From NCBI GenBank assembly GCA_028285465.1, contig JANQPD010000025.1:1-64000 (forward strand): DNA of 64,000 nt. Reading direction: 5' to 3'. Numbering within the stretch: position 1 is the first letter of the stretch; each line of letters starts with the position of its first letter. This document shows, one piece after another, positions 9,313 through 18,599 of the stretch. Made by a program: the position numbers and the translations under genes. A model generated the notes under the pieces. It ran no database searches and was not told where the DNA came from. It saw only the letters and a list, made by a program, of their open reading frames with translations. This DNA comes from Owenweeksia sp. (GTDB taxonomy: Bacteria > Bacteroidota > Bacteroidia > Flavobacteriales > Schleiferiaceae).

Positions 9313-9355
9313 ATTTTTTAAAAGGTATGGTTATACACATCACATCCCCTTACAT

Positions 9356-9394
9356 ATAAGGCCGATGGTTGCACGTGCACACCATCGGCCTTAT
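9356..9394 (-). terminator. Perfect 14-bp hairpin between two operon genes
   Basis: ATAAGGCCGATGGT (9356-9369) and ACCATCGGCCTTAT (9381-9394) are perfect reverse complements around an 11-base loop. It lies in the 100-base gap after the T9SS beta-helix gene. There is no T-run on the minus-strand downstream side, so it may be a partial terminator or an mRNA 3' stabiliser rather than a full intrinsic terminator. Confidence 0.6.
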
Positions 9395-9412
9395 GCATTA
9401 AAAACCCAATCC

Positions 9413-10891
9413 TTAATGTTTCAAAAAACTCTGGGTAGCCGCAACTTCATTTTCTGCCTGGACCTTTACAAGATAAAGGCCAGCGGGAAGCCCATTTATT
9501 TCAATTTCGTTTAAAACGCCTTGGGCGGCTTTTTGCTCAAATACTACCTGCCCGGTTGGATTAACAATGCTGATCTTCTCCAGGATCACTTCTCCATAAC
9601 GGGTGTTCTCTATCCGTAAAACAGAGGTAGCCGGGTTGGGATATAGCTCCAGGCCGAGGCTTAAAAAGCTTTCCGGCAAACCAATGGTACTTACAATACC
9701 CCCTACCGGCTGGCCACTATCTCCACCTGTGTAGGAGACCGGGCCGCCTGAAGCACTGTAATCATAATTATAGGGCCAGCCCGAACGGTCCCAGGCCGCC
9801 CAATTATTGGTACCGTTTATTTCATCGTTATAGGCATCTGTAGGCACCGGGGCGGCTTTTACATACGCAATATCTTCACTAAAGTTGGTGTTTTCCAATC
9901 CATTGGCAACGGTATTGGCCATGCCGATGCTGTCCAGGAACTGAACCAGTTCCTTATCGGCCGCAGCGTTATAGGCAGCCTCCACATCGGGCGTCCAGTA
10001 TACATTGTTGTGGCTGATGATCATATCGGCCGGAACACCTGCATATTCCTCAATTTCAATAATTGCTTCCGTATCTCCCGTGTCTCTTCCATACAACTGG
10101 CTATTTTTTAATATGTTGTTGGTGAACACAAGCCTGTTCTTTACTTCACCGATCTGAAAACCGGCCTGGGCACAATTCGCGAACGTATTCTGGTTGATGT
10201 GCAATACGTTTACGTCAAATTCACCTCTGATCCAGCGGGAGGTAATGTTGTATACCTGGTTGTTTTCCAACCAGATGGTGTCCTGGTCATTTCTACGGGT
10301 ATCAATAAAACGGCCATTGTCAGGATCGTTGGGCAGTCCAATGTTTGAAATGTAGCTGTTCGTAACGAACAAACGCACATTTTCCCCGTCTGTTCTGAAG
10401 GCACTTTGGCCTGCTTCATCAATTACACAGTCATCGATCATTACCTTCGTATTATCCGGATAGATCCGGAAGATCTGGTCTTCAAAACCACCTACATCAA
10501 TGGCGTTGGTTACGTGTACCCCTTCCAGGGTTAAATTGCCTCTTACCCGGAAGGCACGGTCTGTACTGCCTCCCGTGCCGGGAGTAGGCTGTAAAAAAGC
10601 ACGATCTGTATAGCCCGCCTCTGTGCGGATGTGTAAGGGATAGCCTCCGCTGGAGATCTCATTTTCTATGGAGCGGGTGAGTTTATAGATGCCCCCGCTT
10701 TCCAATTCATAAATGGTGTTCAGGTCTACCCGGTCACCGGTAGCGGTAGTATCGCCTTCAATGGCGTCATTCAAAGTGCCCACACCTTGTGCTACCGTCA
10801 CAATGCGTTGTGCCAAAACGGCTGAGCTGCTGCCAAATACCAAGATCAGGGCGATAAACCACTTACTTGCGTTATTGTACTTGTTTTTCAT
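9413..10891 (-). CDS. Secreted right-handed beta-helix protein with T9SS sorting domain
   Basis: 492 residues. A signal peptide (MKNKYNNASKWFIALILVFGSSSAVLAQ) is followed by a parallel beta-helix of pectate-lyase-like folds, with repeated short strands such as LTLEGVHVTNAID, VMIDDCVIDEAG, LFVTNSYISNIG, IWLENNQVYNIT and LVFTNNILKNSQ. The last 75 or so residues are a type A T9SS domain (LELYPNPATSVLRIEN to GLPAGLYLVKVQ), so the protein should be exported through the type IX system and anchored or released at the cell surface. It lies 18 bases after the TonB receptor gene. The likely role is binding or cleaving (as a lyase or chondroitinase-B-like enzyme) a uronate polysaccharide, but no catalytic residues can be named. 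Confidence 0.85.
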   Translation of the reverse strand: MKNKYNNASKWFIALILVFGSSSAVLAQRIVTVAQGVGTLNDAIEGDTTATGDRVDLNTIYELESGGIYKLTRSIENEISSGGYPLHIRTEAGYTDRAFLQPTPGTGGSTDRAFRVRGNLTLEGVHVTNAIDVGGFEDQIFRIYPDNTKVMIDDCVIDEAGQSAFRTDGENVRLFVTNSYISNIGLPNDPDNGRFIDTRRNDQDTIWLENNQVYNITSRWIRGEFDVNVLHINQNTFANCAQAGFQIGEVKNRLVFTNNILKNSQLYGRDTGDTEAIIEIEEYAGVPADMIISHNNVYWTPDVEAAYNAAADKELVQFLDSIGMANTVANGLENTNFSEDIAYVKAAPVPTDAYNDEINGTNNWAAWDRSGWPYNYDYSASGGPVSYTGGDSGQPVGGIVSTIGLPESFLSLGLELYPNPATSVLRIENTRYGEVILEKISIVNPTGQVVFEQKAAQGVLNEIEINGLPAGLYLVKVQAENEVAATQSFLKH

Positions 10892-10909
10892 AATTACACT
10901 TGCTTTAAA

Positions 10910-13765
10910 TTAAATCTTTATTCTTACGCCCGCATCGGCTGTAAAGCCAAAGAGCTCCCGGTTGGTTTGAAATCGTTGGTCGCCAAAAAAGGCGGTTTCC
11001 GCCTGGTTGGTAATGTTATTGAGGTTGAAAAACACGGAGAACCGGTTGTTGATCTTTTGCTTAAGCGATAGGTCCCAACGGGTGGTAGCCCCGGTAAACT
11101 GGTCACCTTCGGCCCGGGAGCCAACCGAAAACAGCGACTGCCCCTGGTGGGTGACGCTTATGCGGCCGCTGAAGCCTTTGATCTCATACCCCAATGAGAC
11201 ATTGGCTAAAAAATCCGGTTGGCGGGGAAACCTGCCTTTTCTTTCTCCTTCCACAAATATGGGATCAAAGGGAGGGTCGGGGCTGTTGCCCCTGCGCTCA
11301 AAAAAGGGATAAAAAGTTACGGAATTGATCCAGGTAGCATTAGCCCCGAAGGTGATGCCGTTAAGTGGTTTTGGTAGTTTACGCAGGTTTCCCTGTATCT
11401 CAACTTCCAGGCCGTTTACAAAACTTGTTCCGTCAGCATTCCGTGGTTCAATGATATCGTACCCCTGGTACTGGCCAAAAGCACCACTATCCGTAGGTAA
11501 AATGCGCCCCCTGAAATTGTACACCACGTTGCTTACTTCTTTATAGAAATAGCCAAGGGTAAGCAGGCCCAGGTCGTTATAGAACGAAAGAAAAATATCG
11601 TAGTTGTCGGACAGGCTATAGTTTAGGGTAGGGTTGGAGCGCTCGATGATCTGCTGCTCAAAATCTATGCGTACCCAGGGGGCCAGGTCGCTGTAGTTAG
11701 GTCGGTTTATGGTTTTGGTATAAGCAAAGCGAATATCCATCCACTTCAAGGGCTGCACTTTTAAGTGAAACATGGGAAACCATTCAGCATACTGACGGTC
11801 GGCTATGGTATCTCGGGCATTTTCCAGTGTCCACTCTTCTTCTGTTTTAGTCAGGTCGCCTGTACGGGCCGTGTACCGGGTAGTAGTACTTTCGTAGCGC
11901 ACGCCTGCTAAGGCATTGATATATTGGGTAAGCTCCAATTCGGCCATTCCGTACCCGGCATAAATGTCTTCTCCCGCCGTATAGCTTTCTATGTCCTGGC
12001 GTTGGTCTTTTTTATAAAGGGAAGCGTATTCATTGTAAAAATCCAGGATGCGCTGCTCGTTCAAGGTAGGTAGGTTGCCGTTATTCGCGGCAATTCCCAG
12101 GTCAAATTCACCATCCAGGAAAGGCTGGGGTGTATAACCGCCTTCTGTAAAGTTCAACACGCTGATCAATTGGTTATCGGTAAGTATAAAGCGGTCGGGA
12201 TCGCTCTCGGCCAGGTCTTCGGCATCATTCGGGATCAGGCGCAACCTTTCGATCTGGTTGCTCCGGCTGTTGAGCCTGGCTTTGGCCCCGGTTTTAAAGG
12301 TAAGCAGAATGTTTTTGGCCAATTTTACATCCTGTGTGAGGTCAAACCCGGCGTTGTAGTTTACTTCATCCACATTGCGATCATCCAGGTTAGAGTCGTG
12401 TAGCTGGGTACGGCCCAGGGTATTTTTAAAGCTATCAGGCACAGCCATCAGGTTATCTGCCGGGGGGTTGCCGTTGGCAGCGGCCAGTTCCCTGAAACGC
12501 ATGTTGAGATCCAATTCGTTGCGTTGGAAGCTCTGCCCACTGTTGAGGCTCCAGTCCAGCATGGTGTTTTTGGCAAGTTTGTGGTTTCCGGACAAGGTAT
12601 TGGCGAATAAACGGGTGAAGCGTTTTCTTTGGCGCAGATCGTATTCCTGGTAGTTGCCGTCAATACGGTAACGTCTGCGGTAGCGCAGCTCATCACGGTA
12701 TAGCTCATTAAAACTGCTGGTAAACGTAATGTCCCCGTTTATCAGTTGATAATCCAGAGCGAGGCTTGCCCCATAGCGATCACGGGTTTCCCGCCTGTCG
12801 GATAAGTTGAGGTTGTTTAAGAATACATTGCCTTCTCCCTGGCTATTTTCCCCGGCTACCTCGTAATCTGCGGTAAGCGCATCGCTGCTGCGGTCGGCTC
12901 TTTGGAAGTTGGCGGAGAGCACCATGCCGATGCGATCGCGGTAAAAGCGGTTCTCCAGGCTACCGCTGCCCTTAAAAAGGCCAAACCGCTGCTCGTGATC
13001 GTTGTATCCCGTTTGTAGCTTCACGTTGCCTTTCCAGTCTTTGGCGGCCTTTTTTAACTTAAAGTTCACTGCTCCCCCGATGGCATCGGCATCCATATCG
13101 GGCCGCAGGGCCTTAAACAGTTCAATACCGCCCAATACATCGGGCGAAATCATGCTCAGGTCTACACTGCGGTCGTCTGCATCAGTACCGGGGAGGCGCT
13201 GGCCGTTGACCGTTATGGCGCTAAAGCCAGGAGGCAAACCCCGGATCACTACTTTCTGGCCTTCCCCGTTCTCACGCTGTACGCTTACCCCGGAAAGGCG
13301 GCCTACGGTTTCGGCTGCATTCTGATCGGGCAGGCTTTCAATTTTGTCTTTGCTTACCACGTTTACAATGGTGTTGCTCCTGATCTGTTGATTGATGGCG
13401 GCTTGCTGACCCATCGCCTGCCCGGTTACTTCCACTTCACCCAATACTTCACTGCCCGAGCCCAGGCGAAAGGTTCTTTCCAGTACTGCTCCCCCATTGA
13501 TGGTAATCTCCTCTTTAAGTGTTTCAAACCCAATGAAACTTATTTCTATTTGGTAAGTGCCCGCAGGGATCTGTGCAATAGTGAATTGACCCACCTGGTC
13601 CGTAACCGCACCAAAGGTGGTACTTTTTAACACTACAGCGGCCCCGGGCAAACTCTCACCCGAAGATCCCTCCACAACAGTGCCCCTGATGGTACCTGAC
13701 TGGGCCAACAACGAGGGATCGAATAAGACAAAACAACTGAGCATGAAAAACCAAAAAGATTTCAT
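10910..13765 (-). CDS. TonB-dependent outer-membrane receptor
   Basis: 951-residue receptor that should import oligosaccharides with energy from TonB. Order: signal peptide (MKSFWFFMLSCFVLFDPSLLAQ), a CarboxypepD_reg-like domain (GTIRGTVVEGSSGESLPGAA), then a plug with LPDQNAAETVGRLSGVSVQR and VVIRGLPPGFSAITVNGQRL, and a 22-strand barrel ending in AGVRIKI. The plug matches the Caulobacter/Xanthomonas-type TonB receptor family rather than SusC, and no SusD gene is adjacent. I prefer the ATG at 13765, which gives a clean signal peptide, over a GTG at 13792. It lies 57 bases after the GH28 gene inside the uronate run. Confidence 0.93.
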   Translation of the reverse strand: MKSFWFFMLSCFVLFDPSLLAQSGTIRGTVVEGSSGESLPGAAVVLKSTTFGAVTDQVGQFTIAQIPAGTYQIEISFIGFETLKEEITINGGAVLERTFRLGSGSEVLGEVEVTGQAMGQQAAINQQIRSNTIVNVVSKDKIESLPDQNAAETVGRLSGVSVQRENGEGQKVVIRGLPPGFSAITVNGQRLPGTDADDRSVDLSMISPDVLGGIELFKALRPDMDADAIGGAVNFKLKKAAKDWKGNVKLQTGYNDHEQRFGLFKGSGSLENRFYRDRIGMVLSANFQRADRSSDALTADYEVAGENSQGEGNVFLNNLNLSDRRETRDRYGASLALDYQLINGDITFTSSFNELYRDELRYRRRYRIDGNYQEYDLRQRKRFTRLFANTLSGNHKLAKNTMLDWSLNSGQSFQRNELDLNMRFRELAAANGNPPADNLMAVPDSFKNTLGRTQLHDSNLDDRNVDEVNYNAGFDLTQDVKLAKNILLTFKTGAKARLNSRSNQIERLRLIPNDAEDLAESDPDRFILTDNQLISVLNFTEGGYTPQPFLDGEFDLGIAANNGNLPTLNEQRILDFYNEYASLYKKDQRQDIESYTAGEDIYAGYGMAELELTQYINALAGVRYESTTTRYTARTGDLTKTEEEWTLENARDTIADRQYAEWFPMFHLKVQPLKWMDIRFAYTKTINRPNYSDLAPWVRIDFEQQIIERSNPTLNYSLSDNYDIFLSFYNDLGLLTLGYFYKEVSNVVYNFRGRILPTDSGAFGQYQGYDIIEPRNADGTSFVNGLEVEIQGNLRKLPKPLNGITFGANATWINSVTFYPFFERRGNSPDPPFDPIFVEGERKGRFPRQPDFLANVSLGYEIKGFSGRISVTHQGQSLFSVGSRAEGDQFTGATTRWDLSLKQKINNRFSVFFNLNNITNQAETAFFGDQRFQTNRELFGFTADAGVRIKI

Positions 13766-13822
13766 ATGATTAAAAGACGCCTGTTGTTTCACTAACCCTT
13801 AGTTAATCTTCTGTTAAAGGCT

Positions 13823-15097
13823 TTATAGTTCAGTTACTTTCTCTAAATAAACCGATTGTGCTCTTCCCTTTTCCGAGGAGATCACTTCCACATCTTTAAA
13901 CAACAACTGTTTAACATAACCGATGGTAATGCTGCTGGAATGCGGACTGAGGTCTATGTCGGCTACCCGGTCGGTATAGCTTTTATTGCCGCGGGGTTTG
14001 CTGGCTTTGGAGAAGTCGACAGGGGAGGGGTTAAAAAAAACTATGTTCTGCATGTGTATACGCCCGATGTACTGCTCGGCCTGGCCGCCTATTAAGATCT
14101 TGCCATTGCTGTGGATCTCCATATTGCGGAGGCTGATGTTGTCGATATTGCCCATAGGGTATTCAGGGCTTTTCTGGTCGATGTCGATAAATATGGGGTA
14201 GCTGTGCTTATGGCGGGTCTTTCCGCTGATGCTGATGTGGCTAAACTGGCAATCGCGGTAGGTGCCCCCTTCCAACATGAATAGGGCAATGCCGTAACGG
14301 GTATCTACGATGTTGATGCCCTCGAACCGGCAGTGGCGCACCATGGTTTCCGAGCCCGTACCGAACTTCAGCGCAGCATCATCGCTCTTTAATATACAAT
14401 CGCTTACCACTACGTTTTCGATGGTGTCCTTATTGGCTTTCAGGCAAATGGCATCATCTCCGGTTTCTATAAGGCATTGACTTATGAAGACATTCCGTGA
14501 ATCCCTGATGTCAATGCCATCGGTATTTGGGCTGCGGGGGTGGTTTTTTATCGTGATGTGGCGCACGAAGACATTCTCACAAAAATCGAGGGAAAGCACA
14601 TGGGCCGGAGCGTCTATAAAAGACAACCCTTCGATCTTGAGGTTCTTTCCTTCCCCGAATACCAACCAGGGCTCCGGGCGTTCTTCGGGAGTGAAGTCCT
14701 CATCAAAGAAATGCCTGCCCTGCCCGTTGATGGTTCCCATGCCGCTCAACTTTACGTTTTCGCAGGGATGGCAATACAACAAATGTGGATGCTGACGGTC
14801 GTAATCTTCGATCCGGCGACTTCCCAGGAGCGTGCTGCCAGGGCCTAGTTCCAGGTGTACATGGCTCTTAAGGAACAAGGTACCACTTAAGTAAGTACCT
14901 GCCGGAAGATGAAGCGTGCCACCGCCCTGTTTGTGCAGGCGGTCAATTTCATTTTGCAGAAGCTTTGTACAAAGGGTTTTCCCATCGCTTTTTTGCATTA
15001 GGGCAGAAACGAAATTTTCATTTTGCTGTGCTGCCAAAGGATTTGAAAGTACCCATAGGATACCTGAAAGAGCCGGGAAAAAGTGTTTGTGGAACAT
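13823..15097 (-). CDS. Glycoside hydrolase family 28, polygalacturonase
   Basis: 424-residue secreted pectinase-like enzyme. The signal peptide is MFHKHFFPALSGILWVLSNPLAAQ. The canonical GH28 motif SPNTDGIDIRDS is present with N191, D193 and D196, followed by TGDDAICLK with D214 and D215, which together provide the catalytic Asp residues. The N-terminal GGGTLHLPAGTYLSGTL is the family's cap strand. An in-frame extension upstream to 15283 overlaps the TRAP gene and has no signal peptide, so the ATG at 15097 is chosen, 11 bases after dctM. It probably acts in the periplasm, releasing galacturonate or unsaturated ends from oligogalacturonides for the enzymes encoded upstream. Confidence 0.93.
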   Translation of the reverse strand: MFHKHFFPALSGILWVLSNPLAAQQNENFVSALMQKSDGKTLCTKLLQNEIDRLHKQGGGTLHLPAGTYLSGTLFLKSHVHLELGPGSTLLGSRRIEDYDRQHPHLLYCHPCENVKLSGMGTINGQGRHFFDEDFTPEERPEPWLVFGEGKNLKIEGLSFIDAPAHVLSLDFCENVFVRHITIKNHPRSPNTDGIDIRDSRNVFISQCLIETGDDAICLKANKDTIENVVVSDCILKSDDAALKFGTGSETMVRHCRFEGINIVDTRYGIALFMLEGGTYRDCQFSHISISGKTRHKHSYPIFIDIDQKSPEYPMGNIDNISLRNMEIHSNGKILIGGQAEQYIGRIHMQNIVFFNPSPVDFSKASKPRGNKSYTDRVADIDLSPHSSSITIGYVKQLLFKDVEVISSEKGRAQSVYLEKVTEL

Positions 15098-15108
15098 AAT
15101 CTTAGTAT

Positions 15109-16404
15109 TTAAAACCCAAAAAAGCCGGGAAGCCACAAGCTTATGCCCGGTAAGAAAGTTACCAGAAGCAAGACCGCGATCATGGCTATGAACAAGGGAA
15201 TGAGGGGGCGAATGACTTTTTCTATGCCGATGCCCGCTACTCCGCAGCCTACAAAGAGCACGGAGCCTACCGGGGGGGTACACAAACCTATACAGAGATT
15301 CATTACCATAATGATCCCAAAGTGAATGGGATCAATACCCAACTCGGTAACCACCGGCAGGAAAATAGGAGTAAAGATGAGCACGGCAGGAGTCATGTCC
15401 ATAAAAATGCCTACCAGTAGCAAGATCAGGTTTATGATCAGCAGTATAACCAAAGGGCTATTGTTCAAAGACAGCAATGAGCGACTTACTTCTTGCGGAA
15501 TGTTCTCGAAGCTCATAGTCCAGCTCAGCGCCATTGAAGTGGAAATGAGTAGTGCTACTATAGCCGTGGTATTGGCGCTTCGTAAAAAAATGTTGTACAG
15601 GTCTTTTCCTTTTATCTCACGGTAGGCGAAGGACAGCAAGAGGGTGTACAAGACTGCAATGCCCGAGGCTTCGGTAGCGGTAAAAATACCGGCCACAATC
15701 CCCCCGATCACCAAAACCAATAAAAAGAGACTGGGTAAGGCGTTTAAAAAGCTGAGAAAACCTGCCTTTAAGGTAAGTCCACCTGTGGCGGTATACCCTT
15801 TTCGCCAGGCGAGGTAGCCTCCTACGATCATGAGCGCCAGCCCCATAAGTAAGCCGGGCAGGTAGCCCGCCAGAAAAAGCGCCCCAATGCTTACACCTCC
15901 GCTGGCAAGGGAGTAGACGATCAGGATGTTGCTGGGCGGTATAACCAGGCCTGTAGTAGAAGCGGTAACGTTCACGGCTGCGCTATAGCCAGGATCGTAA
16001 CCTTCTTTTTTCATACGGGGAGCCATAAACCCGCCTATAGCCGAGGCTGCTGCTACAGCGGAACCGGAGATCGCACCGAAAAGCATAGCGGCTATGATGT
16101 TGATAAAGGCCAGCCCGCCCGGGAAAAAACCCGTAAACACGCGCGCAAAATCGATGAGGCGCCTGGCAATACCGCCTTTATTCATGATGTTTCCCGCAAG
16201 GATAAAAAAGGGAATGGCCAGTAAGGAAAAGCTATCCAGGGCAGTGGCCATACGCTGTGCCGAGGTAGCCGAGGCAGTGGTGAAATCCATATTGGCGATC
16301 AGCACCAGAAAGGCGCTGATGCCTACACTATAGGCCACGGGAACACCAATAAGCAAGAGGGTGACGAAGCTGATGAGCAGCAAAAGAATATCGGCACTGT
16401 CCAT
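15109..16404 (-). CDS. TRAP transporter large permease (DctM)
   Basis: 431-residue membrane protein of the TRAP-T large subunit family (about 12 hydrophobic segments), the sodium-coupled channel part of a tripartite ATP-independent transporter. Signatures include IPFFILAGNIMNKGGIARRL, FINIIAAMLFGAISGSAVAAA, the conserved IPPSNILIVYS stretch, and NLCIGLCTPPVGSVLFVGCGVA near the end. It follows the DctQ gene by 4 bases. Its setting between uronate catabolic genes indicates a hexuronate or oligouronide substrate. Confidence 0.95.
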   Translation of the reverse strand: MDSADILLLLISFVTLLLIGVPVAYSVGISAFLVLIANMDFTTASATSAQRMATALDSFSLLAIPFFILAGNIMNKGGIARRLIDFARVFTGFFPGGLAFINIIAAMLFGAISGSAVAAASAIGGFMAPRMKKEGYDPGYSAAVNVTASTTGLVIPPSNILIVYSLASGGVSIGALFLAGYLPGLLMGLALMIVGGYLAWRKGYTATGGLTLKAGFLSFLNALPSLFLLVLVIGGIVAGIFTATEASGIAVLYTLLLSFAYREIKGKDLYNIFLRSANTTAIVALLISTSMALSWTMSFENIPQEVSRSLLSLNNSPLVILLIINLILLLVGIFMDMTPAVLIFTPIFLPVVTELGIDPIHFGIIMVMNLCIGLCTPPVGSVLFVGCGVAGIGIEKVIRPLIPLFIAMIAVLLLVTFLPGISLWLPGFFGF

Positions 16405-16408
16405 GTAG

Positions 16409-16936
16409 TCAGCGGTTTATATGATCTTTTTCAATGAGGTTGATGCGCGGATTGAGCATATTGAGCAGGCTGTACACACAGATGAGTAAACCGCTGAGGG
16501 GAATAGCCACATACACATATCCGAGGGGTATGCGCAGTGCTGCGGAGGTTTGGCCCAGCCCCAGCGTAAGGCTCACTAATGCGTATCCTCCGTATACCAT
16601 CACACTTCCGGCAAAAGCCGTAACCAAAAGGTGGATAATGCGTTTGAAAACGACCTGGTTTTTTCGTTGTTGCCGGGTGACCAGGAGGTCTATGGCCAGG
16701 TGCAACCGCTGCCCGGTAACGTAAGCGGCTCCCATTAAGCCAAGCCAGATCAATAAAAAGCGCGAAAGCTCATCAGTAAAAGAGCTCGGCGTACCAATGA
16801 GGTAGCGGGAAGCAATCTGCCAGAGTACTACCGCAACGAGGGCAGCCAATAGGGCCACTACCAATGTACTCAGGATCTTGTCCAGAAGATGACGCAAAAT
16901 GAAACGTTTATGCCCTCCTCCTACCTCAGTTGTCAT
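16409..16936 (-). CDS. TRAP transporter small permease (DctQ)
   Basis: 175-residue protein with four hydrophobic segments, matching the small membrane subunit of TRAP transporters. It has the usual WQIASRYLIGTPSSFTDELSRFLLIWLG stretch split across helices 1 and 2. The first possible start at 16945 is TTG. ATG at 16936 is preferred and still overlaps the end of dctP by 11 bases, implying translational coupling. Confidence 0.9.
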   Translation of the reverse strand: MTTEVGGGHKRFILRHLLDKILSTLVVALLAALVAVVLWQIASRYLIGTPSSFTDELSRFLLIWLGLMGAAYVTGQRLHLAIDLLVTRQQRKNQVVFKRIIHLLVTAFAGSVMVYGGYALVSLTLGLGQTSAALRIPLGYVYVAIPLSGLLICVYSLLNMLNPRINLIEKDHINR

Positions 16937-17921
16937 ACGCTTCAATTTGTTTTAAGTAATAGTGCATAAGAGAGTCTTTCCGGTACGCTTCAAAGAGGGG
17001 TTTCATAACCTCCTTAAAAGGCTGTTTGTCGGGTTCTGAAACCGTTACCCCGGCTTTTTTTACCGCTGCCAAAGCTTCTTCTTCGCTTTCCTGCCAGAGT
17101 TTGCGCTGCACACCTATGCTAGACCTAACGGCCTGTGTAAGCCATTTTTTTTCTTGCGCATTGAGCCTTTCCCATGTCTTAAGGCTTATCAGCAAGACAT
17201 CGGGAACCAGGGTGTGCTCGTCTAAAGCGTAAAAGCGGCAAACTTCGTAATGGCGCGAAAGGTAAAAGCTGGGCGGGTTGTTCTCAGCACCATCTACCAC
17301 CCCTTGCTGCAAAGCAGTGTATAACTCTCCCCAACTGATGGGGGTGGGGGAACCACCCATGTTGCGGACCATGTTTATGGCGCTTACACTCTCCTGCACG
17401 CGTATCTTCAAGCCTTTCAGGTCTTCAGGTGTCTGGATAGGCCGGTCTTTGGTATAAAAACTTCGGCTTCCGGCATCGTAAAAACAAAGCCCCTTGAAGC
17501 GTTGAGGTACCGTGGAGCGAAGTAATTCCTGTCCTAATGAGCTGTCATAAACCTGGTGGGCGTGTGTTTTCCCGCTAAAGGCATACGGGATGCTGAACAC
17601 GGCCATATCCGGCACAAAATTTTCGAGTACAGCAGCGGAGACCTTGGTAATGTCTACGCTTCCCAATTGCAATAGCTCCAGGCATTCGCGCTCCGAGCCC
17701 AATTGCTGAGCAGGGTAGATCTTAAGCGTAAAGTTTCCTTCGGAAAGTTGAGCCAACTGCTGGCCCATATGTTCCATCGCCTTGTGTACCGGGTGGGTTA
17801 TATCCAGTCCATGGGCCAGCTTCAGCTGTTTTTTTTGATTGTGCTGTCCGCACCCGCTTACCATGAATAAGAAGAGCAAAGCCCCGCCCAGCAGTTGATA
17901 TTTGCGGGTGGCTACACGCAT
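16926..17921 (-). CDS. TRAP transporter solute-binding lipoprotein (DctP)
   Basis: 331-residue periplasmic binding protein. The lipobox VSGC puts a lipid-modified Cys near residue 24, so the binder is tethered rather than free. The DctP fold is marked by LKLAHGLDITHPVHKAMEHM, ELLQLGSVDITKVS, the LKIRVQESVSAI segment whose Arg binds the substrate carboxylate in this family, and ELYTALQQGVVDGAENNP. Bacterial DctP proteins linked to uxa/uxu/kdg genes commonly bind glucuronate or galacturonate. That is the likely ligand here, by context. Start and eda stop overlap by 1 base. Confidence 0.93.
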   Translation of the reverse strand: MRVATRKYQLLGGALLFLFMVSGCGQHNQKKQLKLAHGLDITHPVHKAMEHMGQQLAQLSEGNFTLKIYPAQQLGSERECLELLQLGSVDITKVSAAVLENFVPDMAVFSIPYAFSGKTHAHQVYDSSLGQELLRSTVPQRFKGLCFYDAGSRSFYTKDRPIQTPEDLKGLKIRVQESVSAINMVRNMGGSPTPISWGELYTALQQGVVDGAENNPPSFYLSRHYEVCRFYALDEHTLVPDVLLISLKTWERLNAQEKKWLTQAVRSSIGVQRKLWQESEEEALAAVKKAGVTVSEPDKQPFKEVMKPLFEAYRKDSLMHYYLKQIEAYDN

Positions 17922-18595
17922 TATAAGGAGCGGATATCTTGGATCAGTTGATAGGCTTTTTTAATGTCTGCTTGTATTCTGCTAAAGTCCCTTTCTTCAA
18001 TCAATTGCTTATTAATTAGTTTGCTACCCATCCCTACGCACGCTACACCCGCATCAAACCAGGCCTGCAGGTTCTCTTTTTCGGGAGAAACCCCACCGGT
18101 AGGCATAATTTCTGTCCAGGGCATGGGGCCTTTTATGGCTTTTACAAAGCCCGGCCCGCCCACCTGGGTGCCCGGGAAAATTTTCACAATTTCAGCGCCA
18201 AGCCTATGAGCCCGGTCAATTTCGCTGGGCGTTCCGCACCCGGGCGACCACAGGACTTTGCGTTGGTTGCATACTTCAGCTGTGGCTGCATCTAATATAG
18301 GGGATACAATAAAATCAGCACCAAGCTGCATATAAAGGGCCGCTGTAGGTGCATCTATAACAGAGCCCACACCCATAGCCATTCCAGGTAGTTCTTTCCG
18401 CGCAAAATCGATCAGGTCGGAAAAGACATGATGCGCTTTATCTCCCCGATTGGTAAATTCAAAAACATGCACACCGGCCTGGTAAGCCGCCTGAAGCACT
18501 TTTCGGGTTACGTCAACTTCTGCATGGTAAAACACCGGGACCAGGCCGGTATTCTTTAGTTTTTGAACCGTTTCTATGCGGGTAAATTTTGCCAT
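17921..18595 (-). CDS. eda: KDPG (2-keto-3-deoxy-6-phosphogluconate) aldolase
   Basis: 224-residue class I aldolase that cleaves KDPG to pyruvate and glyceraldehyde 3-phosphate. Family landmarks are VFEFTNRG (Glu and Arg of the active site), the Schiff-base lysine in EIVKIFPGTQVGG, and IMPTGGVSPE for phosphate binding. ATG at 18595 is chosen over 18625, which would run into the kdgK coding region and add a non-conserved leader. This leaves a 4-base gap to kdgK. It closes the uronate pathway encoded by the operon. Confidence 0.95.
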   Translation of the reverse strand: MAKFTRIETVQKLKNTGLVPVFYHAEVDVTRKVLQAAYQAGVHVFEFTNRGDKAHHVFSDLIDFARKELPGMAMGVGSVIDAPTAALYMQLGADFIVSPILDAATAEVCNQRKVLWSPGCGTPSEIDRAHRLGAEIVKIFPGTQVGGPGFVKAIKGPMPWTEIMPTGGVSPEKENLQAWFDAGVACVGMGSKLINKQLIEERDFSRIQADIKKAYQLIQDIRSL

Positions 18596-18599
18596 AGCG

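Noticed and set aside
15098-15283. N-terminal extension of the GH28 gene
   Set aside because: It overlaps the dctM coding region and removes a good signal peptide, so the ATG at 15097 is used.
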